NCBI GenBank assembly: GCA_015227615.1
Contig: JAALGZ010000004.1
Coordinates: 744,001-808,000 of the forward strand
Reading direction: 5' to 3'
Length of the DNA stretch: 64,000 nt
Source: Labyrinthula sp. Ha
Lineage: Eukaryota > Sar > Bigyra > Labyrinthulida > Labyrinthulaceae
In this document: positions 42,654-53,900 of the stretch, piece after piece
How the letters are laid out: every line of letters starts with the position of its first letter
Position numbering within the stretch: the first letter of the stretch is position 1
Made by a program: the position numbers and the translations under genes
The notes under the pieces: generated by a model
The model's database searches: none
Told to the model about the DNA's origin: nothing
Seen by the model: the letters and a program-made list of their open reading frames with translations, nothing else

Positions 42654-45524
42654 TTATCCTTCTAGTCGGGTTACGTTTTTTATATTCGTCCCCGGTGCTG
42701 GCAACGCTAGAAATGGATCGCGCTGCTTCGGCTTCCTATCTTCATTTCTTTCATAGCGCTTATTCTCATAGCCGCCCCTGTTTCTATGCGGGAAGTACCT
42801 TCCTCGATTCGTACTTCGTCTATATCCGAGGGGGCTGGGGGATCGAGACTTGCGGCGGTAATATTTGTTGCCGCTTCTACCTCTTTCCTTATCAGAAGAT
42901 ATCGATTGTCTTCTCTTCCTTCCGCTTCGATGCGCCTTCTGTTGAGTCCTTCTTACTTCGGACTCGCGCGGCGCCGTGACGGTCGGTTCGGGCGGCGATA
43001 GGTCTACTTCTTCCGTGGTGTCCATTCTCCGCTCATAGACTGACTTAATAAGGTCTCTAAATTTATTAAGCGAGTCGCCGAACTTTGACTTTGGCGCATC
43101 TAGCTTCACTTTAAGGCGGGCATCCCTCATTTGCAACTCCACCGGAAGCCGCTTATTCAGCGCTTTTAATACTTCAAATTTTTGCGCGTTCTCCTTAAGC
43201 TGCTTCCATTTGATACACCCCGTAGCGCTGCTCATGTAAGTATTCAGGCGCTCCAGGAACGGGCCTTCACTCGGCCATGCGACTTTTTCCGCAATAGTGC
43301 GGAGCGTATCTTCTCCTTCATATGCTTCGTGCTCCGACATGTACTTTCTCAAATATTCAACAAGCCCTTCCTCTGTTACGCCTGAGCTGGAAAGACTCTG
43401 TTTGATCTCTGGGTCGACATGAATCCAGAGGTTTGGCTCTTTTTCTCCGCCGTGTACATCTAGGTATGCGTCGCGCATATCTAACATGGCGCGGATATCC
43501 TTTACCTTTAGCGCTTTCAAAGTTCTGAATTTACCGCCGTAGGATCTCCACGCTCGATCGCGCCGCGCATCCTCCGCTCTTTGCCTTTGGATTTCAGCTA
43601 TTTCATCCGTATCCTTGGGCCTCTTTAGCGCTTGAGCGGTTACTTCCGTCAACTTCGCTAGTAGCGATTCCATTCCGCCCATTTTTGCCGACAGCGTGAA
43701 GACACTCTCTTGTGTTGCTTCCGCCAGCGACCTCGTTTCCGCAAAGTCGGAAAGGGTTCTTCCGTGAGCCGGGGTTGACTTAGGCGTTGGCGGTGTTTGA
43801 GGAGTAGGTCCAAAGGCGCTTTCTTGTTCGATAGCCGACCTTTGAAGTTCTCTTACCTTTTCTACCTCCGCGCGGTAAAGACTTTTCATCTCCTTCAACT
43901 CTTTAGCCATCCTCTTAATTTCCGCCTTATTCTTCTTCCGTTGCTCATCCACGACCTTTTTCATGATCGTGGAATTACGGTCTCTAAGTACCGACACCGC
44001 CGCCAACGATTGCGCCTTGATTCTTTCATTCGCTGTCGTTAACGTATCGATGCGTTTTTGCAACCTATTTTCCGCATCCGTCCTAGTATGCTCCGAAGGT
44101 CTCACTTTGCGTATTGGCGTTCTCATCACTAACCCCGCGGCGGGTTCCGCCTTCATTACCCACCTAAAGGGCGTGATCCGTCTTGGGCGGTCCGGGTCAT
44201 CATTAGCCGACAAGTTAGGCTTCGGCAGATTTCCTCTTACAGCTGCCATACCCCTATTCGCCATGAATTGTACGGCCGTCGTAATTAGGCCTTTCGATGA
44301 GCGGAAAAACCACGTCGGTGTATTATGTTTAAGAACCTGCGGCGGGGTCTTTTTCCGATGCGCCACCAGTTGCGCAAAAGACATTTCCTGGTTTTCTCTA
44401 AAGTTCGGCACCGCCGCCAACATATGCGCTACTCTGTCGCTTATCGGTACTCCGTCGAGTTCCTTTTCCGACAACGCGGTCATTAACAATATCGGATATC
44501 TCGAGGATTCGTGTATGTTCTTTTCCTCGAGCAACTCTACCGCCGTCTTTCCTCTCATTCGGCTTTGTATTTCACGAAGGTCTTCTTCGCAAACTACATA
44601 CTTTTTTGGGGTAAACCAACGTGGTTCTTTCAAATAAAACTCGCATTGCTTTCGAGTAAGTCTCTTTTTCTTTTGAGTCTTTGGCGGCGCCCTCTCTTTT
44701 GCGCCCTTCTTTTTTGCCGATGACGGAGAAGTTAAATTTACCGCCTCCGCTCCAGCTTTCTTATTCCGACCTTCTGCAATTAACCGCTCAAGGGTTGTCG
44801 GCTCGTCAATATTAAGCGCCTCGTGACTTGAGGCGGCTTCATCCTCCAGCACTGCGGTCGGCGATGTCGGCTCGACCTCCTTAGCCGCTGTCATAGGTTG
44901 CGTCAAGTCTAGAATATCCGCTTCCTTTTCGGCGGCGGCGAATATTCTTTCCGCCCGGTCTTCTGTGGCGGCGACTTCATTTTCCGCTTCATCTTCCGCC
45001 CCGGCGGCTAAATTTTCCGCCTCATCTTCTTCCCCAGCGGCTAAATTTTCCGCCTCACTTTCCGATTCGGATAAAAGCATCGCCTCGGCCACCGCGTCTG
45101 GCTTGGGGTCATCCTGACCCGGCGCTCCTGTCGCGACACGGTTAGCCTTGCTTTTTGTCTTCTCAGCCGCCGCTACCTGGGCGGCTTCTTGGCTGTTATT
45201 TTCCGCCTCAGTTTCCGCTCGGGCGGCTAAATTCTCCGCCCTGCTATTCTCCGCCGAGTCTTCCGCCTCGTCAGCTGACGGTAAATTAAGCGACTTGCGC
45301 AGTGCGGCGCGCTTCTCGTCGCTTAATTCGTCAGTCCGACCTTCATCGGCTTCAGCACTTTCACCTGACGATGAGTCGCTCCCGAAGAGCTCCTCATCTT
45401 CTTCTTCTTGTTCTCTCCTCTTCTTCTCGTCTTCCATCTCTTCTAACTTCTTCTTCCTTTCTCTCTGCATAGCCCTCTCTTCTCTCGACAGTGGCATCTC
45501 AATCGTATTTCGTCTTGCCTCCAC
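42654..45524 (-). mobile_element. Young element: gag-like region with acidic repeats and Arg/Ser-rich tail
   Basis: A long gag-like region. The N-terminal third is very acidic and Ala-rich, with tandem AENLAAG-type units (about 44990-45260). The middle has a Lys-rich, helical part, then a capsid-like helical region. The end is an Arg/Ser/Gly/Tyr-rich basic stretch (about 42680-42930) that probably binds RNA in place of a zinc knuckle; no CCHC motif was found. It is larger than most Ty3/gypsy gag proteins. Confidence 0.7.
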
Positions 45525-45538
45525 AATTGTTTAAACAA

Positions 45539-45834
45539 TAGAACTATCTGGTATGAGCTTCAGACAGTTTGGCTGGTTCGAACTTTCGAAGATACGACTT
45601 AACAGTTATCTCTCCTCTTGTGTATTGATATTCTCTGACCTAGTTTCTTATAGTTAACTCTTATTCTGTTGGATTCTCTTTTTTTTTGACTTTTATTATT
45701 AAATTATTCCGTTGGATTGTTACACTGACCCTTTTGGTCATTCTGTGTACCCAATCATATCACTCTAACTACCCAATCATTTATATCCTATTCAATACTA
45801 ATAACCAATAATGCAGAACTTGATAACGATACAT
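45539..45834 (-). repeat. Young element: 5' LTR (296 bp)
   Basis: Same sequence as 36158-36453 except for three positions. It starts TAGAAC and ends GATACAT on the plus strand rather than with the usual TG...CA. The host flank on the right begins GTGTAAG. Confidence 0.9.
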
Positions 45835-48800
45835 GTGTAAGAAACCAGTTGAAGATTCGCTTGATGAAAGAAAGCAGGGAGAGAATAACCAAGAGCTATC
45901 TACTTTTCCGACTCTAGGCTGACTGTTGAAGTCTATCAGGTCTAAACTTAATTCCATCTTAGAGCTTATATACTCAAGTTGCTTGATTCGCTTACAGAGA
46001 TATTCCTTTGCTAGAATAGTCCTTAGTAGTACATGATTGGCTGGCTTAAAGTCAACCAATTATATATTGCAGTTTACAATCCTAAGTCATGATTTGTACT
46101 AGCACTTATTAATGCTTTTCTTTCTTGGCTATATCTCTACTTGCGGTCTTGCAATGTACTCAGGCTCTGAGCGGTATTGGTTTTCTATCTCTAAGGTAGT
46201 TAGTTATTGTTTGTGAGATGCAATAAGACTCATGGGAATTCATGGCTGTGTTATTATTCCCTAACCTTAAAAAATTGTCCAAGAATTTCCATGGTGGCCA
46301 AGCTCTCTAGATGCTATATGGTGCCACTACTATTCATATCCATGATCCTGGAGGTGCCAGAAGAATGGTCCCTTAAAGTTTCTATTCCTGCATAACTTAA
46401 AATTCATTATTACAAGAGCAGCTTCAATGACATATAATAAGTCTTAGAGATTTACTCTTAGCAAAGATGTGCTCTCTTCTGGAGATCTTTTTGCACCCCC
46501 ATACAGCAAAAGGATGAAGTCAAATAGTATGTAGAGCATCAGTGAGCCCTATATGTTAGCAAAATATATTTGACCCATTTAATTCAAAACAGTATTCCTC
46601 GCGCGTCCCATTCAACATGGGGTTTTGTTCACATTCTTCAGTTAAGCCATTTCTTTTTCATGAAAACAAACGAAGCGAAACTGAAGCACTAAGACTCAAT
46701 AATAATAAGAGACTTTCTTTAAGTAGCTTTCAAATTTTTTAGGCCTCTACCGATTTAGGAGTGTTATTTAAGGAAACAGTATCAAAGTTCAAACCACATT
46801 ATCAAAATTCTTGCGTTTTTTTATTTTTGTTTTTCAGTTTGATATTCCTCAATTGAGACTTGAGTTTTTCTTATGAATCATAATTAGGCATGAGATTCAA
46901 AAAGAATTTTCAATAATTAGTTGATAAGTATTTGTACTCTGATTATCAATAAAGTAATTGGACTTTTGATTTTATCAAATGATGCTGATTTTCTTTTGAT
47001 TATCAACTGATTATCAATAATCAATTATAATGGTTGAAAAATTACCAAAATCAATCAACCAGAAAAATATAAGCAAAATTTTGCATTGATAGCTTATCAA
47101 AGAATAAAAATTGATCCCTAAGCACAATACCTCAAATCTTATTTTCGCCACATGGCCAAGCGACAGATCAGCCTGACACTTTATACTACTCTTGCGGCTT
47201 ATTAAAACCAAGACAAATGGACTATATGACACAGGAATATTCAGGGAATTGATGGCATCAGAAACATATTTCACGGAAATAATCATTGCCTCCGATGTTC
47301 TCATTGGATTAAAGCATTTAAATGGAAAATCTAGTGGTCTAGATGGCCAGAACCTCAAGTGGTATGCATGAGAATATCAAGACTCACTCAAAGTGGTTGG
47401 GAACACCTCAACAGCACACCAAGTAAATTTCAAATCCTCAAAGCTCGCTTGATATATCATGTTACTAGTAAATAGTACCCCGATCCCGAAACATCGTATG
47501 AAGGATCTACATCTGCATCTATTATCCAAATAGTTCATGCTATCCTAAACTCTGCTGGTACTGAATAGATGTGGATACCCTAGCGTAATGAGCTAAAAAA
47601 CTCGAATCGATGGAGCCTTTCTGGATTTCAAAGAAAAAGAACAGCATTAACTCTACCTGCTTAGCAAACGAGAATTATGGCTACATACTTTTAGAATGGA
47701 AGACATTTTTATCAAGAAACATTTAATGATCATGAGATTACATACTTAATTTTGTCTAATGAACAACAAGGCAAAATTCGAGGAAATGTATGTATGAGAG
47801 GCTACTCGACCACCCCGTATGAATGCGCCGCTTAATATAGACAATATAAACAGTTAACGTTGCAGTTATTCTACCTATAATTATTTTGGGAAATTTTAGT
47901 TAGGCAATAAGGTATCCAATGACAATTTCGAAAGAACGCGGCTTTGCCGGTAGGCAACTTAGGGTTCTCGGCTGGTAAAAAAACTTGAGTCCTAAGCCAA
48001 TCACCAAGCCATGAATCCAGTATTCATGATAGAATTAAAGTCTTCCTCAATTCAAGAAAAGTTAACACAAAAAAATACAGTTATCATCTATTGCAGGGTT
48101 CATTCTTTTAGCCTACTATGAGACCTCTTTCAAGTAGATTGAAAACAAGGGGTTTCTGAGCAAGAAAGTAAGTCAATCAATGGTAAAATAGCAGATTAAA
48201 CTGCTGTTAAATTTTAAGTCCGTTCATTTTCAAGTTTTCCCATAATCAACTTACTAAGCACAATACCCGTAGTTTTCATCGGCTAAACTGCAGACGGGCA
48301 ACATACCACATACATAAAGGGTACAATAAGACGAGTTTTAGTATAGCTCTATTGTCAATTATGTTTCTTGAACACATAAATCCTGGAAGAATTTTGTACC
48401 AGAAGTGCGGAGTAAGATTTAAATACTCATCCAATAGGATACTGATCACGGAAAGGTGCAGATAAATGCTACAATTTGCGAAATTTTGACTGTTTGCTAG
48501 CAGCGTTTATGTCTTTAATTCGAGTTGTAGCATACTTGCAAATGATTTTTAATATTCTTAGATCTTTGCAAGGGCTATAGACTAATTATTAACCTTTGAA
48601 AAGCAATAAACCAACATCTTGTTAGTAGATAAGTGTGTCTTTATAGCTTAAAATACCCTAACCACAAATATTAAACCCTTTTAAAAATAATAGTATTACC
48701 TAACAGAGTATACAAGAAACACAGGATCGTGCTACATGACTAATTCGTTGTAGTAATTCAATTGCAGATAATCTAGTTGGGCCCTATGTATAGAGATTTT

Positions 48801-49502
48801 TGTTGCTGAAAGCAAGCTAAAATTGTGAAATATGATATTATGTTAACTAGTCTATCACCAGGATTCTTCTTAACACTCTTCAGCTTCAAGAGTTAGGAGT
48901 AAGGCGTGCAACTTTGGAACACATGATGCTGCCGCCAGCACTCTCATTTTCTGTGGAGTGCAATAACTTTTGACTGATTTATTCATAAAAAAATAAAATC
49001 TTGAAAAAAATTTAAGTATGTGCTTGTTTTGGACCAATGAATTACTAAGTCAAACCCGGAAGAAGATATTCCTGAAACGCGGTGTCTCATAAGTTCTTTT
49101 CCCAAAGAGCAAATGTCCTTAATAAAAGAACATTCTGAAGGGTATCCAATGTACACATAATTTAGATTATAGTCTTGAAAGAAAGTTTATTTAATATTAA
49201 AACAACTTAAACATTATGTTAACTTATGAAAAAGCCTTAGTTCAAAAAAAGAGATCCGCAACTAATATAACCTTAGAAGCATGAATTTTACAAATTCTAC
49301 AAAAAAAAAAAGAATTTTAGAGTTATACAAGGCTTTTTTAGGACCACAGTAATACTCTGTGGGGTAAATTAGACATCTATTCTTTTACTATATGTATTTG
49401 TACTTCTTCAATTGTTCTACTCCCAGAGAGCCTCATATCTCAAGTCTTCCTCTGTAATTTGCCCAAAATCTGTACCATGTTGCATCAAACCAAAAAGACA
49501 AG
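45835..49502. other. AT-rich spacer with LINE-like debris
   Basis: About 3.7 kb. Apart from the LINE-like stretch listed separately, no coding region is convincing. Around 46900-47040 the word GATTATCAA and close variants recur several times. A similar but weaker pattern occurs near 53630-53730. The right end holds the NMD3 promoter, with no specific site recognised. Confidence 0.45.
47214..47900 (+). mobile_element. LINE-type reverse transcriptase relic (weak)
   Basis: A stop-free stretch of about 50 codons at 47214-47373 ends GLKHLNGKSSGLDGQNLKW. It resembles the early LINE reverse transcriptase block (LK..KSPG.DGI...LK). Downstream fragments near 47480 (STPIPKHRMKD) and 47620 (AFLDFKEKEQ) resemble the next blocks (IPKK and DF..AFD) but contain stops and frame changes. 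If real, it is a decayed non-LTR element. No target-site repeats or tail were found. Confidence 0.35.
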
Positions 49503-50975
49503 ATGACATCAACAGAGAACCCTTCCGCTCCATTGATCCTATGTTGTCTATGCGGCACACCCACTCCATCAAATCCTTCCAACACTTGTACAACATGTTT
49601 ACAATCTACTCATGATATTTCATCTACTCTTCAAAAACAGTCTCTCCTTTTTCATTGTCGTCGCTGTGAGCGCTATCAACGTGCTGCATCACCAAATTCC
49701 TCCAACACCCAAACTTCTTGGATTCAAGCGCCTACAGAATCTCCACAACTTTTGGCTTTATGTTTAAAAAAGATTAAAGGTATTGGAAAAGTTCTGAGGC
49801 TAGTTAATGCAAAGTTCGTATGGACAGAACCCCATAGTAAGCGGATCAAAGTGAGTTTGACTCTATCGAAGGAGGTAGAAAACAACGTTGTAGTAAAACA
49901 AACAACTGTGATAACATTCATAGTGCAAAATAAAATGTGTCCTGATTGTCATAAAGTAGAGGCAAAAAATACTTGGAATACAGTTGTTCAAGTACGACAA
50001 AAAGTTAAACACAAGAAGACATTTCTTCTTTTAGAGCAGTTGATATTGAAAGATAAAATGTACGTAAATACGACAAACATAGAACAAAAACCAAATGGTA
50101 TAGATTTTTTCTTTTCACAGAAAAATCATGCACTTCAATTCGTTGATTTCTTATCATCTAAAGTTCCTTTGAAAAAAAAAGTTGCAAAAAAGTTGATATC
50201 AGCTGATTTAAAGTCAAATGTAGCAAATTATCATCACACCTTTCATGTAGAGATTGTTCCAATATGTAAAGAAGACTTTATTATATATGGAAAACGTTAT
50301 TACTTATGTTTGAGTGTAAGTTCAGCGATCATTTTACTTGATGTACAAACTTTTGAAGTCATGGACATTTCAAGTATGAAATATTATCAAAAACCCTTTT
50401 TATCAACCCTTTCTTCTTCATTATTAAAGGAATATATAGTATTAGATGTAACAGAAGTTCCCTTTGATGAAGTAAATATTCCACATGCAAGACAGAAACT
50501 GCTCAACACGAAAAGAGGAAGAGATGAACCAGAGAAGAAAAAGAAAGGGTTTAAAGTTGTAGATGTAGAAGTTGCTAGAGCAAGTGATTTTGGAGTTAAT
50601 GATAAAAGGTTTTTCATCAGATGCCATTTAGGAAAGTGGATTAAGGTTGGAGATAGTGTTCTTGGCTATGATTTGGTCAATACAAACTTGGAGATGGAGT
50701 GTACACAGGATGTGGTTCTTGTGAAGAAACATTATCCCCTTTGGAGGAAGAAGAATAGAACAAGAAAGTGGAAATTGAAGAAGTTACTTGGTTCGGGAGA
50801 CGCAAAAGAGGAAGAGCAGTTTCTACGCGACATAGAAGAAGATACTGATTTGCAAGAGAAAATAGATATATATGCTAGAGAAGGCGTAGTTGAAGAAGAT
50901 GGAGATATGGAGATGGAAGAGGATGCGCCAGTTATAAAAGTAGGTAGTTTGTTGAATGACTTAACTTTACGATGA
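49503..50975 (+). CDS. NMD3: NMD3, 60S ribosomal export protein
   Basis: A 490-residue single-exon protein from ATG 49503. The N-terminal zinc-binding region (Cys15, Cys17, Cys29, Cys32, Cys52, Cys55) is typical, followed by ALCLKKIKG, FVWTEPHSKRIKVSLTLSKE, CPDCHKVEAKNTWNTVVQVR and KKTFLLLEQLILK. All of these match NMD3 closely. The later SVSSAIILLDVQTFEV, CHLGKWIKVGDSVLGYDL and RKWKLKKL also fit. The acidic C-terminus (about 430-490) carries a leucine-rich end likely to contain the CRM1 export signal. NMD3 binds the nascent 60S subunit in the nucleus and bridges it to CRM1 for export. The length is close to that of the human protein. Confidence 0.95.
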   Translation: MTSTENPSAPLILCCLCGTPTPSNPSNTCTTCLQSTHDISSTLQKQSLLFHCRRCERYQRAASPNSSNTQTSWIQAPTESPQLLALCLKKIKGIGKVLRLVNAKFVWTEPHSKRIKVSLTLSKEVENNVVVKQTTVITFIVQNKMCPDCHKVEAKNTWNTVVQVRQKVKHKKTFLLLEQLILKDKMYVNTTNIEQKPNGIDFFFSQKNHALQFVDFLSSKVPLKKKVAKKLISADLKSNVANYHHTFHVEIVPICKEDFIIYGKRYYLCLSVSSAIILLDVQTFEVMDISSMKYYQKPFLSTLSSSLLKEYIVLDVTEVPFDEVNIPHARQKLLNTKRGRDEPEKKKKGFKVVDVEVARASDFGVNDKRFFIRCHLGKWIKVGDSVLGYDLVNTNLEMECTQDVVLVKKHYPLWRKKNRTRKWKLKKLLGSGDAKEEEQFLRDIEEDTDLQEKIDIYAREGVVEEDGDMEMEEDAPVIKVGSLLNDLTLR

Positions 50976-53900
50976 AAGTGTCATTTTATGTGAATAAGGC
51001 CAGATTTTTGTTTCAGCAAAGTTATTTCATGCTGTTTTTTCTGTTCGTATTTATACGGAGAAAGCATGTTGTTTTTAAGTAGGAAGAAGCAATGATGTAA
51101 GAGTTCTAGAAAATAAAAGAGTAGGAAATAATGACGAAATATTTTTGTCAACTCCTTCGTCCATTTAGTTATTGGTCTAACTATGTACTCTTGTCAATAC
51201 GGTTGGTGTGGATTAAAGATTTTAGATATTCAAGAAAAGAAGATGGGTTTATGTTCAGGGTTTAATAACTGGAAAAATCGGTCAAGTATTTAATATTGGA
51301 GAAGTCCATGCTGTTTGCAGACGATGCATTGCTCCCCTTCCTGTGCGTTTTCCTTTTCCCTAGTTGACTTCACCTTAAGTCTACTTTCCGGCAATAATTA
51401 TACTTTCTTACAATCACAGTTGGATTATATATTAGGTTGATCCTCATCTTACCTAGGGTAGCACAAGTTTTCTTGCACCCCTCTTCCGAAACTATAGCTT
51501 CATCGCTGACCTTATCGCACTCAGACATCAGCATTTAGTACTCCACCTCTTGTCCTCTTGCTGCACCAGTCGTTTTAATTCCTGCAACATTTATTTTGAA
51601 CTAAAAAGAGATTTCGCCTTCAATTTCTAAGTTCCTTAAGAACTTTTTTACTTAGCGGGGTCTTTAGTATCTCATCTACTTATCGAATATTCTTTCTTCA
51701 CATACTGTACTCAACCCTGCAAGAATACCTTAGCAAAGTGCCTACATAAGATATGGTGATTCGTTCAAGTAGGAAACATACCTACAGATTATATCTTCCC
51801 ATCAATTTTGGCTACGCGCAACAAATGTGTTTCTTGGATCTTGCATTTCTGTTAAGCACCTCTGATTCAAAATTCACCAGCTCTTTCGTAACGTAAGATC
51901 TATTCATCACCTTGATCTCAATTTACATAAGAGAATCAACCTCTTGAAAAAATGCTGGTTTCGCTCTTGATTAGTGTTTATACTTTTTCTAAAGTGCATT
52001 CAACATATCTGCGGCATTTCGTTTATGTTGAGCTACCAGATGGTTCAAGGTACAGGTTCTGCTATTAGATTGTAAACCTAATTTATCCTTAGTTGAGAAA
52101 GAGGCGAATGCGCTCGCTGTGTTACCCTATTTGAGAAACTCAAAGAGATTGGTGTGTATGTCCAAGAAACATTCTCTTATCTTGCTCTATTCCTTGTTGA
52201 TTAAATCTGGTTGGCTGATCACGAAACTTTTACAATGAATCCTCATAAATTTATAGGGGCTAGCTGATGTATCGAAGTCTGAAGTAATGGCTTCTTGAAG
52301 CAGCAAATACAAACATGTTTAGCTCGGTAGCTCTTAAGCTTTTGCATGTGGTAGGAAGTACTTCAAGGAGATGTTTGAGACATCTTACATATAACAATAT
52401 AGATTTTGATGCAATTTTTATTAGCGAAGTACTGCCATCTGAGAAAGTAACCCGAACTTTAAGAATTCTAAATTCTTTTAGAACCTTTTTAGAATCCCGT
52501 GTACTTTCTGCTTCCATTTACCTGCACCAAAATTGATTTTACGAAGGGAACATTGGACGACCACATAAACATGACCAGAAGATGATACCCTGTTAAGCCA
52601 TGAGTAGTATATACTTAAACATAATCTCCATTTATCTATATCACTCTATTTTGTTGTTAAAGGGGCAACTATATTCTGTTAGTACTTGCTTTTCCAGCCA
52701 TCTAATCCTTACAGTAAAACACAAATTTACATTTCTGTGTAGATATTTATTCCCATAGCGTAATAAAGTTTCAATATTGGCTTACTCTAACTTTTTTAGC
52801 TCCATCTTCATCAAGTACCTTCCATGGAAAAGAAGACCCTTAGAAAACAATACTCTGGGCAACTTCATGTGTACTTCCACATTTGCTACCATTGCACCCA
52901 CACCAGCCCTACCAAAATTTTGAATAAGCTGTTCCTTTCCTCTGTTAGTTGCTGTGGATATTATTCCATACCTCTAACTAAATTTACCCCGTAACTCGTG
53001 TGATTTTTGCAAATAATGGCGAATCCATTCTAGATTATTAAATATTTAATTTAGGATTTCAGTCAAACAGGCACAATTTTGAGGAGGCAAGAAGACTAAA
53101 TATTTTTGATTTCATATGTTCATGCTGTAGTCTTATGTACTGTTCTCATCTAAGAGGTAGCTTATGAGTATCTTCTTCTCACTTAAATTGTTCTTAAAGA
53201 AGTCAGCGGGGATGTTTCAAGGCTTCTTCCTCTGTGTTACTCTACATACCAGTCAATGTTTTATCTATTCATTTCATTTTGTTTTCTATTTTTTTTATAT
53301 GGGCCTTCTTCAAGTTTATATTTCGATCCATTTCCTCTATGTATATTTTTCTGATTATAGTTCATCTAACCTAATGGTATCCTACCAAACACTTCCTGGG
53401 AAGAACTTGACTCCGGAGACAAAAATATGGATCCATCTACATAGAAATCGTAATGAACTACATCTTCATCGGAAGACCTCAGATGATATTTAAAACACGT
53501 TCTGCTTATACCCACAAATGGATGCGCTTCCCCGATATTCGTTTGTTTAATCGGGTAGCAAGACTAACTTCCTATTCCATGTGTAACTAGGAATCAAGTT
53601 TGATAAAATTTAACAATATATTTGATAACGGTTTCATATCTGATTATCAATTTGAACATTATAAGCCTTAACCTTATCAATTCATTCTACTTTTCTCTGG
53701 CGAAATAGATAATAAATAATCAATAATAATAATTTTGTAAATTTATACTAATATTAGTAAGAAAACTATGGGCAAAACTTTATGGATAAAATATGAATAA
53801 ATCAAAATCCGATCCCTGTCCATAGCTCAGGTTGATGAACCACCCAATGCTTCGTAGAACCTTCAAAAACCTTTTAAGTCTTACTGTGATAATGAATTCT

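Larger units (their letters stand above)
36158..45834 (-). mobile_element. Young, nearly whole Ty3/gypsy chromodomain element with MT-A70 methyltransferase
   Basis: A 9.7 kb LTR element read on the minus strand. Parts in order: LTR, gag-like, protease, reverse transcriptase, RNase H, integrase, chromodomain, SANT/Myb-like segment, MT-A70 adenine methyltransferase, polypurine tract, LTR. The two 296-bp LTRs differ at only three positions (about 1%), so insertion is recent. The flanks share ATGTGTA, giving a target-site duplication of about 5 bp. The coding parts are long and well preserved. They lie in a handful of successive frames (about four junctions), which may reflect frameshift or read-through expression known for this superfamily, or slight decay. 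GC content is clearly above that of the host DNA. Confidence 0.9.

Noticed and set aside
51301-51335. SMLFADDALL, like the LINE reverse transcriptase FADD box
   Set aside because: No other reverse transcriptase block is readable next to it; too short to claim an element.
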